A stretch of DNA of 5,014 bases, taken from positions 1 to 5,014 of the forward strand of contig CAJOOD010000119.1 of the NCBI GenBank assembly GCA_905236085.1. Reading direction: 5' to 3'. The position numbers and the translations under genes are program-made. Origin of the DNA: an uncultured Bacilli bacterium. Its GTDB lineage: Bacteria; Bacillota_I; Bacilli_A; RFN20; CAG-826. This document shows, in pieces, positions 1 through 5,014 of this stretch. Below the pieces are notes generated by a model. That model did no database searches. It was given only the letters and a program-made list of their open reading frames with translations, and was not told the DNA's origin. How positions within the stretch are numbered: position 1 is the stretch's first letter; each line of letters starts with the position of its first letter.

Positions 1-453
1 CTAAAACAATTTAGAGAACAAGATATCTACAATAAGTTCATTAAATTGTTAATGGTGAAGTCTTTCCCAGTAGCTCAAGACCAAGATTATTTAAATTATT
101 TATGCTATGGCAAGGTTAGACTTTTTCCACTTGCATGGAACAAAAACCCATTCCATACCCCGTTATTTAATGACAAATTAGTAAAAATCATTCATTTTAA
201 AATGGCGTGGAAACCATGGAAATATGATGGAATTTTATATGAAGAACATTTCTGGAAATACGCAAAGATGACTGAATTCTATCAAGATATATTAGATGCT
301 AAAAATTCCTATACCAAAGAAATGCAAGCTATCGATGATGAGCATTCTAAACATCTTATGGATTTAGTCTTACAGTTAAATGCTGAAGCTATGGCTAAAC
401 AAGAAAAAGGTGAACTTGATGGAGAACTCCAAGGAACAATTAGATATTGCTAG
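1..453 (+). CDS. GT8-family glycosyltransferase, C-terminal part (5' end outside window)
   Basis: The reading frame is open from base 1 and shows 150 residues up to a TAG stop, so this is the C-terminal part of a longer gene; an ATG at 46 is internal, not the start. Visible GT8 landmarks are the DQDYLN stretch (about residues 27-32 counted from base 1), the WN pair (46-47) typical of the region before the last strands, and IIHF followed by KPW (H65 and K71-P72-W73), the spacing of the HxGxxKPW metal- and nucleotide-binding motif; the usual glycine is Met here. The family transfers a sugar from a nucleotide-sugar (commonly UDP-glucose or UDP-galactose) with retention of configuration. The catalytic DxD region would lie upstream and is not seen. 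A charged helical tail (about 88-140) follows the motif. It overlaps a PlsC-like acyltransferase gene, which suggests glycolipid or surface-glycan synthesis at the inner face of the membrane. Donor and acceptor cannot be inferred. Confidence 0.8.
   Translation, partial: LKQFREQDIYNKFIKLLMVKSFPVAQDQDYLNYLCYGKVRLFPLAWNKNPFHTPLFNDKLVKIIHFKMAWKPWKYDGILYEEHFWKYAKMTEFYQDILDAKNSYTKEMQAIDDEHSKHLMDLVLQLNAEAMAKQEKGELDGELQGTIRYC
406..413 (+). promoter_or_regulatory. Ribosome binding site deciding the start of the PlsC-like gene
   Basis: AAAGGTGA lies five bases before the ATG at 419, inside the end of the glycosyltransferase gene. It matches the 3' end of 16S rRNA well. The in-frame ATG at 380 has nothing comparable upstream, and starting there would add 13 residues that do not resemble the family, so 419 is the preferred start. 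Confidence 0.75.
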
Positions 454-1258
454 TAAGATAGCCTTATATGAAGAGAAAGGTTATTTTGATCAAGACATAT
501 TTCTTGATCCGCCCACCATACCTATTAAGCCTGGCCAAGTTGATTATTTAAAGAAGAAATTAACTTCTAAAATTAAAACCAGAATCGCTAATAGGGTAGC
601 TTTTAATTATTTCGAAAGAATGATTAAGAAAAATCAAATAATCATTAAGGAAGTTAAAGGTATAGAAAATTTTGAATCTGTACAAGATGGAGCAATAATA
701 ACCGCGAATCATTTTCATCCTTTTGATAATTATGCGATTTATCATGCCATATATAAATCCATGAAAAAAGAAGGTAAAAAAGATTTATGGAAAGTGATAA
801 GAGAAGGAAATTATTCCCAATTTGCGGGGTTATACGGCTTTTTCTTTAGGAATTGTAATACTCTTCCATTAGCCGCGGACTTCCAAGTCATGAAGGAATT
901 TCTCTCCGCAACATCGACCTTATTAAAAGAAGGAGAGAAGATATTAATCTATCCTGAGCAAGCCTTATGGCCTAATTATAAAAAGCCTCGACCATTAAAG
1001 CCGGGCGCCTTTGATATCGCTGTTAGAAATAATGTCGCAGTTATTCCTATCTTTATTGAAATAGAACCATCAAATTATAAAGATAAAAAAGGCAATCCTT
1101 TAGATGCGTGGACTCTTCATATCCTAGAACCTATTTATCCAGACATGGACTTAAATAAGAAAGATAGAAGTCAAAAGATGATGAATGATAATTATGAGGC
1201 CTTTAAAAATAAATATGAAGAGGTCTATCACGAGAAATTAAAATATACGAGCGAATAA
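419..1258 (+). CDS. PlsC-like lysophospholipid / glycolipid acyltransferase
   Basis: This 279-residue protein belongs to the lysophospholipid acyltransferase (PlsC/LPLAT) superfamily, whose members move an acyl chain from acyl-ACP, acyl-CoA or acyl-phosphate to a hydroxyl on a lipid or glycan. The catalytic HX4D motif is seen as NHFHPFD (H98, D103). An FFFRNCN block (141-147) fits motif II, EGEKILIYPE with E180 fits the substrate-binding motif III, and VIPIF (208-212) fits motif IV. Motif III reads YPEQALW where classical PlsC has FPEGTRS; this variant with the following KKPRPLKPGAF stretch belongs to a PlsC-like group distinct from housekeeping PlsC. No convincing membrane helix is seen, so it probably sits peripherally on the inner leaflet. 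The start is set by the ribosome binding site at 406-413 and overlaps the glycosyltransferase gene by 35 bases, while the next gene starts one base after its stop. The family call is firm; the substrate is unknown, and the context favours a glycolipid or lipid-linked glycan over phosphatidic acid. Confidence 0.85.
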   Translation: MENSKEQLDIASKIALYEEKGYFDQDIFLDPPTIPIKPGQVDYLKKKLTSKIKTRIANRVAFNYFERMIKKNQIIIKEVKGIENFESVQDGAIITANHFHPFDNYAIYHAIYKSMKKEGKKDLWKVIREGNYSQFAGLYGFFFRNCNTLPLAADFQVMKEFLSATSTLLKEGEKILIYPEQALWPNYKKPRPLKPGAFDIAVRNNVAVIPIFIEIEPSNYKDKKGNPLDAWTLHILEPIYPDMDLNKKDRSQKMMNDNYEAFKNKYEEVYHEKLKYTSE

Positions 1259-1259
1259 T

Positions 1260-1820
1260 ATGAAAGCATATCTAACTATCATAATAATGGGAACAGGAAT
1301 CATATTAGCTATCGCCGGCATGTTATGCCCTTATTTTAATTATTCTTATCTTTATGCTTTATTTACTCCATTATTAACCATTTCAGTGATGTTAATAGAC
1401 GCTATCGGGGCCATCATTATTAGAAAATTACCGGAAAAATGGTTTGATTCTAGCAAGAAAATATTTATTTCTAAACCAAATGAGAGAAAATTCTATGAGA
1501 AAATAGGCATCAAAAAATGGAAAGATAAAATACCAGAATTAGGGGGTTTTACCAATTTCCATAAAGATAAAATCTATGATCCTAAATCTCCTACATATAT
1601 CAAACAATTTATTTTGGAATGTAATTATGGTTCTATGATACATCTAGTGACAGGAATATTAGGTTATCTAATCATATTCATCACTCCACTAGATATCTGC
1701 TTTTTAATGGCTATTCCTGTAGCCACAGTTAATCTAATTTTAAACCTCTTACCGTATTTTGTTCTTCGTTATAATGTCTCTAGATTGCAGACCATGTTAA
1801 GATTTATATCAAGAAAATAA
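1260..1820 (+). CDS. CrtO-like membrane acyltransferase (glycosyl-diaponeurosporenoate acyltransferase family)
   Basis: This 186-residue membrane protein has four likely membrane segments (about 2-23, 28-54, 126-147 and 150-168) with a basic loop between the second and third. From recall of the family, that loop and the C-terminus resemble Staphylococcus aureus CrtO, which acylates the glucose of the staphyloxanthin precursor: a KKWKDKIPE segment (85-93, compare RKWKHKI), a helix with E120 and H128 (ExxxxxxxH, as in the CrtO E...IHW segment), and the terminal RYNVSRLQTMLR (170-181, compare RYNRPRLTQLLR). The segment LRYN follows a final hydrophobic helix, as in CrtO. The gene starts one base after the PlsC-like stop (TAA-T-ATG) with no clear ribosome binding site, so translation is probably coupled to the upstream gene. 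With no carotenoid genes in view, a role in acylating some other membrane glycolipid is more likely than pigment synthesis. Family call is moderately firm; substrate is inference. Confidence 0.65.
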   Translation: MKAYLTIIIMGTGIILAIAGMLCPYFNYSYLYALFTPLLTISVMLIDAIGAIIIRKLPEKWFDSSKKIFISKPNERKFYEKIGIKKWKDKIPELGGFTNFHKDKIYDPKSPTYIKQFILECNYGSMIHLVTGILGYLIIFITPLDICFLMAIPVATVNLILNLLPYFVLRYNVSRLQTMLRFISRK

Positions 1821-1844
1821 AAGTTTGATTGATATTAATTTTTT
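1802..1844 (+). terminator. Possible weak intrinsic terminator of the acyltransferase operon
   Basis: ATATCAA (1806-1812) pairs with TTGATAT (1829-1835), extended by ATT/AAT (1802-1804 with 1837-1839) across one T-T mismatch, and a run of six T ends at 1844. The loop is long (16 bases) and contains the TAA stop of the CrtO-like gene; the stem has almost no G-C pairs. It also shares bases with the -35 box of the next promoter. The structure is real in the sequence but thermally weak, so termination is doubtful. Confidence 0.25.
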
Positions 1845-1856
1845 ATACCGTATAAT
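1829..1856 (+). promoter_or_regulatory. Sigma-A-type promoter for the ABC exporter pair
   Basis: A -35 box TTGATA (1829-1834, five of six matches to consensus) is followed after 16 bases by a perfect -10 box TATAAT (1851-1856). The expected transcription start is near 1863, giving a leader of about 24 bases before the ATG at 1887. It lies in the only intergenic gap of the window and points toward the two exporter genes. An alternative -35 (TTGATT at 1825) would need a 20-base spacer and is less likely. Confidence 0.7.
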
Positions 1857-1860
1857 TTTA

Positions 1861-1880
1861 AATACTGACTATCAGTTATT
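1861..1880 (+). promoter_or_regulatory. Dyad at the transcription start, candidate repressor operator
   Basis: ACTGA (1864-1868) and TCAGT (1872-1876) form an exact inverted repeat around CTA; the flanks AAT and ATT continue the symmetry if one extra T on the right is allowed. It begins at the predicted transcription start, where a bound dimer would block RNA polymerase. TetR-family operators that control drug exporters often have short dyads of this kind, but no regulator gene lies in the window, so the protein is unknown. As RNA it would form only a five-pair hairpin in a leader of about 24 bases, which could instead hinder ribosome entry. Confidence 0.4.
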
Positions 1881-1886
1881 TAAATT

Positions 1887-3680
1887 ATGTTATTTGGAAA
1901 ATACGTCAACAGATTCTATCTAAAATATGCCTGGTTATTCTTAATTGGCATTGCCGCTTTAGTGGTAATTGATTATTCACAATTATATTTACCAGAATTT
2001 TTAGGTCAAATCGTTGACTTATTTGACGCTGGAAGTATCCAAGGTCACGAAGAAGAAGTAAAGCAAATTATCTTATCGGTTGTTATTGTCGCAGCGATTA
2101 TGTTTGTGGGTAGATTCTTATTTAGAATTACCATCTTTACCGCTTCAGATAAGATACAAGCCTCATTAAGAGATGAGATGTATCAAAAAGCCCAAAGATT
2201 ATCCGCTTCATATTTCCATAGCAACAGCATTGGTAATGTTTTATCTTGGTTTACTTCTGATATTGAAACCATTGGTGATATCTTTGGTTGGGGAACTGTT
2301 CAACTCGTCGATGCCTTATTCTTATCAATTATCGCGATTGCTAAGATGATTGGTCTAGATTGGTTCTTATCTTTAATATGTGCCTTACCAATCGCCTTAA
2401 TCATCCTTTGGGGCGCTCTCGTGGAAAAATATATGACTGATATGTGGACTAATAGACAAAAAGCCACTGATGAATTATATGATTTCTCACAAGAAAATTT
2501 CACTGGTATTAGAGTAATTAAAGCCTTTGTTAAAGAAAACCAACAATTACATGCTTTTAGCAAAGTGGCTAAAAAGAATTATGATGTGAATTATCGCTTT
2601 GCTAAAATTGAAACATTATTCCATGTATCAATTGAAACCATCATCGCTCTTATTACCACAACTATTTTAGGCTTTGGTAGCTGGATAGTTTATCAAAGCG
2701 TTATTGGCTCACCAATTAATGTCTTTGGTGTGACCATCAATTTAACCGCTGGTCAATTAGTGACATTCGCCGGCTATTTCTCTACCCTTATTTGGCCAAT
2801 GATTGCCTTAGGTCAAATATTCACTATGAGAAGTAGAGGTAAAGCATCATTAAAAAGAATAACTGCCTATTTAGATTCTCCAGAAGATATAAAAGACTGC
2901 GAAAATCCAATTATTTTAGAAAATATTAAAGGAAATATTGAATTTAAGAATCTTTCTTTTACCTATCCTGAAGCTAAAGAAGCAACATTGAAAAATATTA
3001 ATATCAAAATCAATGAAGGCGAAACCATTGGTATTGTTGGTAAGATTGGGTGTGGTAAGACCACTTTAGTCAATCTTATCTTAAGAACATATAATGTTGA
3101 TGAAAATAGTATATTCATCGACGGCAATGATATGATGAAATGCCAATTAAAATCATTAAGAAGATGTATTGCTTATGTTCCTCAAGATAATTTCTTATTC
3201 TCTGATAGAATATCTGAAAATATTGCCTTTGATGACGCTGATAAGGTAATGGACAAGGTAAAAGAAGCCGCCAAATTTGCCGCGGTAGATGACAACATCG
3301 AAGAATTTAAAGATGGCTATAACACCATATCTGGAGAATATGGAGTGACTTTATCTGGTGGACAAAAGCAAAGAATATCTATTGCTAGAGCCTATATTAA
3401 AGAAGCTCCAATTATGATATTAGATGATTCTGTTTCCGCGGTAGATGTTAAAACCGAAGAAACAATCTTACATAATATTAAAACTCAACGCGCTGGTAAG
3501 ACGACAATCGTTATTGCTTCTAGAGTATCAACAGTATCTCATCTAGATAAGATATTAGTTTTAAATAACGGCGAAGTAGAAGCATTTGATTCTCACGAGA
3601 ACTTAATGAAGGTATCACCAACTTATCAAAAGATGGTCTATCTCCAAGAACTCGAAAGAGAAGTGGAAGGAGGTAAATAG
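1887..3680 (+). CDS. Heterodimeric ABC exporter, subunit with degenerate ATP site
   Basis: This 597-residue half transporter has a six-helix type IV exporter membrane domain (helices near 14-35, 58-82, 133-155, 157-178, 246-270 and 286-311) followed by a nucleotide-binding domain (about 350-590). The A-loop Tyr (Y360), Walker A GKIGCGKT (385-392), Q-loop Q433, signature LSGGQ (489-493) and D-loop SAVD (517-520) are intact. Walker B ends in ILDD: D514 stands where the catalytic Glu belongs, and S545 stands where the H-loop His belongs (VIASRVS). Its own Walker site should therefore bind but barely hydrolyse ATP, as in the TM287, LmrC and BmrC type of subunit. Its intact signature would complete the active site of the partner encoded three bases downstream. 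Substrate is probably a drug, lipid or peptide leaving the cell, and cannot be read from sequence. An in-frame TAA just upstream (1881-1883) and full N-terminal alignment support ATG 1887, though it lacks a ribosome binding site. Confidence 0.92.
   Translation: MLFGKYVNRFYLKYAWLFLIGIAALVVIDYSQLYLPEFLGQIVDLFDAGSIQGHEEEVKQIILSVVIVAAIMFVGRFLFRITIFTASDKIQASLRDEMYQKAQRLSASYFHSNSIGNVLSWFTSDIETIGDIFGWGTVQLVDALFLSIIAIAKMIGLDWFLSLICALPIALIILWGALVEKYMTDMWTNRQKATDELYDFSQENFTGIRVIKAFVKENQQLHAFSKVAKKNYDVNYRFAKIETLFHVSIETIIALITTTILGFGSWIVYQSVIGSPINVFGVTINLTAGQLVTFAGYFSTLIWPMIALGQIFTMRSRGKASLKRITAYLDSPEDIKDCENPIILENIKGNIEFKNLSFTYPEAKEATLKNINIKINEGETIGIVGKIGCGKTTLVNLILRTYNVDENSIFIDGNDMMKCQLKSLRRCIAYVPQDNFLFSDRISENIAFDDADKVMDKVKEAAKFAAVDDNIEEFKDGYNTISGEYGVTLSGGQKQRISIARAYIKEAPIMILDDSVSAVDVKTEETILHNIKTQRAGKTTIVIASRVSTVSHLDKILVLNNGEVEAFDSHENLMKVSPTYQKMVYLQELEREVEGGK
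3667..3674 (+). promoter_or_regulatory. Perfect ribosome binding site for the second exporter gene
   Basis: AAGGAGGT, a perfect anti-16S match, lies in the last codons of the first exporter gene, nine bases before the ATG at 3684. It fixes the start of the second gene and contrasts with the first exporter gene, which has no such site. Confidence 0.85.
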
Positions 3681-3683
3681 TCT

Positions 3684-5014
3684 ATGAATGAAGAATTAAA
3701 TAGATTATATGGTGATAAACACCTTCCATTAGGTGAGGTCTTCAAACGAGCGGTCAAATATTTTAAGCCTGAGTGGTGGAGATTCTTAATCGTCTTTGTT
3801 TTAATCATATTACAAGTGGGCTGTTCGACAGTCATGCCTTTAATCACCGCTCAAATAACCAACACCTTAAAAAGTGATAATCTAGTCCAGACATCTTTAG
3901 TTAGTATTATAATGTTTGCTTTAAGTTATCTTGGCATCGCCTTAATACAACAAGCACTACATTATTTTAATGCGATAACCCTATCAAAAGCCGGACAAAA
4001 TATCGTATTTAAGTTAAGAATGGAGGTATTTGAACATATTGAACATATGTCTTCCAACCAATTAAATATGATGCCTGTCGGTGCGCTTGTCACTAGAGTG
4101 GCTTCTTACACTGCTTCTATATCTGATTTATTTACTAATGTCTTAGTTAATGTTGTCTCATCAATGTTAACCATAGTCGCAGTCTATATTGTTATGCTCT
4201 TTATTTCATGGAGATTATCTTTATTATTGCTTATCGTAGTATTTATTATCTTTGTAGCCTCATTTGTCTTTGGCAAGGTGGTAAGAAAATTATTCAATAA
4301 GATTCGTATTGATGAATCTAGAATGAATACCTTCTTAAATGAGTCATTATCTGGCATGAAGATAATTCAATTCTTCAACCAAGAAGAAAGACAACATAAT
4401 GATTTCTCGGGCAGAAATGAAGCCATTAGGAAAGATAATTTCCATATCCATGTCGCCTTTGGTATTTATCGTCCTTTAATTTCATTACTATATATCAGTT
4501 CATATGCCTTAATCTTCTGGATGGGTTTAAGAACTAATCTAAACGCTGGTGAAATTGTAGCTTTCTATCTCCTTGTCGGCAATTTCTTCTCGCCAGTTGA
4601 ACAACTCGCAGATCAATTAAATAACCTTCAAAGAGCCTTATCAGGTACAGAAAAATTATTCAATTTATTAGATGTTAAACCAGATGTCTTAAATAAAGAA
4701 GGTGCTCAAGAAATCGATCACTTCAAAGGCAAGATTGAATTTAAAAATGTTTGGTTTGCCTATAATGAAGGTGAATGGATATTAAAAGATGTTTCCTTTG
4801 TGGTTAATCCTGGGGATACCTGTGCCTTTGTTGGCGCTACAGGCGCGGGTAAGACTACTATCTTATCATTAATAGTGAGAAACTTTGAAATTCAAAAAGG
4901 TCAAATATTAATCGACGATATTGATATCCAAGACATTAAGATTCAATCATTAAGAAAAGCGATTGGACAAATGTTACAAGATGTCTTCTTATTCTCTGGA
5001 ACAATTAGAACCAA
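3684..5014 (+). CDS. Heterodimeric ABC exporter, partner subunit (3' end outside window)
   Basis: The frame runs open from ATG 3684 to the window end, giving 443 residues and two further bases; the family is normally about 580-620 aa, so roughly the last quarter is missing. A longer cytoplasmic N-terminus than in the first subunit (about 30 residues) precedes six membrane helices (near 33-55, 71-93, 149-174, 178-197, 258-282 and 289-303). The nucleotide-binding domain starts near 350, with A-loop Y360, Walker A GATGAGKT (384-391) and Q-loop Q432 (MLQDVFLFSGT). Signature, Walker B and H-loop lie outside the window. It begins three bases after the stop of the first exporter gene, behind a perfect ribosome binding site, so the two form an operon and almost certainly one heterodimer. 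In characterised pairs the second subunit carries the hydrolytically competent Walker site and often an altered signature; that is expected but not visible here. The long second-subunit N-terminus fits LmrD/BmrD-type proteins. Confidence 0.9.
   Translation, partial: MNEELNRLYGDKHLPLGEVFKRAVKYFKPEWWRFLIVFVLIILQVGCSTVMPLITAQITNTLKSDNLVQTSLVSIIMFALSYLGIALIQQALHYFNAITLSKAGQNIVFKLRMEVFEHIEHMSSNQLNMMPVGALVTRVASYTASISDLFTNVLVNVVSSMLTIVAVYIVMLFISWRLSLLLLIVVFIIFVASFVFGKVVRKLFNKIRIDESRMNTFLNESLSGMKIIQFFNQEERQHNDFSGRNEAIRKDNFHIHVAFGIYRPLISLLYISSYALIFWMGLRTNLNAGEIVAFYLLVGNFFSPVEQLADQLNNLQRALSGTEKLFNLLDVKPDVLNKEGAQEIDHFKGKIEFKNVWFAYNEGEWILKDVSFVVNPGDTCAFVGATGAGKTTILSLIVRNFEIQKGQILIDDIDIQDIKIQSLRKAIGQMLQDVFLFSGTIRT

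Noticed and set aside
380..418. Upstream ATG giving the PlsC-like protein 13 more residues
   Set aside because: There is no ribosome binding site before 380, whereas ATG 419 has AAAGGTGA at good spacing; the extra residues are basic and unlike the family's N-terminus.
560..745. Minus-strand open frame of 61 codons inside the PlsC-like gene
   Set aside because: It lies wholly opposite a strongly supported gene, has no family resemblance and no ribosome binding site, and reflects AT-rich antisense composition.
2300..2563. Minus-strand open frame of 87 codons inside the first exporter gene
   Set aside because: It is opposite the conserved membrane domain of the exporter and shows no recognisable motif; it is a shadow frame.
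3638..3847. Minus-strand open frame of 69 codons across the junction of the two exporter genes
   Set aside because: It overlaps the ends of two certain genes and the ribosome binding site between them, with low-complexity Ser/Leu-rich translation.
4033..4050. Short tandem repeat GAACATAT(T/G) in the second exporter gene
   Set aside because: Two copies of nine bases encode the in-frame EHIEHM of the first intracellular helix; this is coding coincidence, not a repeat array.
1..5014. Possible use of TGA as tryptophan, as in mycoplasmas
   Set aside because: All tryptophans in the five frames are TGG and no in-frame TGA occurs, while stops are TAG or TAA; the code 4 hypothesis is not supported.

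Overview
This AT-rich window (roughly one third G+C by eye) comes from a low-G+C Gram-positive-type bacterium (Bacillota, or a gut Mollicutes/Erysipelotrichia-like lineage). The grounds are strong use of TTA, AGA and AAA/GAA codons, Shine-Dalgarno sequences of the AAGGAGGT type, dense same-strand gene packing, and protein families typical of that group. Every Trp codon in the five genes is TGG and no TGA is read through, so the sequence fits the standard bacterial code (table 11) and not the TGA=Trp code of classical mycoplasmas. The lineage assignment is inference.

All five genes lie on the + strand. Positions 1-1820 hold the end of an envelope-glycoconjugate cluster: the C-terminal part of a GT8-family glycosyltransferase (1-453, cut by the window edge), a PlsC-like lysophospholipid/glycolipid acyltransferase (419-1258, overlapping the previous gene by 35 bases), and a small polytopic protein related to the CrtO acyltransferase of staphyloxanthin synthesis (1260-1820, one base after the previous stop). 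A sugar-transfer gene tightly linked to two unrelated acyltransferases suggests a pathway that builds and then acylates a membrane glycolipid or lipid-linked glycan. No carotenoid gene is visible.

A 66-base gap (1821-1886) holds a good sigma-A-type promoter, TTGATA-16-TATAAT, a dyad at the predicted transcription start that could be a repressor operator, and a weak AT-rich hairpin with a T-run that may end the upstream operon.

Positions 1887-5014 hold two consecutive half-size ABC exporters. The first (complete, 597 aa) has a degenerate ATP site: Asp in place of the catalytic Glu, and Ser in place of the H-loop His. The second (443 codons visible, cut by the window end) starts three bases after the first stop behind a perfect ribosome binding site. 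This is the layout of a heterodimeric exporter of the LmrCD / BmrCD / TM287-288 type. The promoter with a dyad over the start point fits an inducible efflux pump. Nothing in the window resembles a phage, an insertion sequence, a CRISPR array, or a tRNA or rRNA gene.
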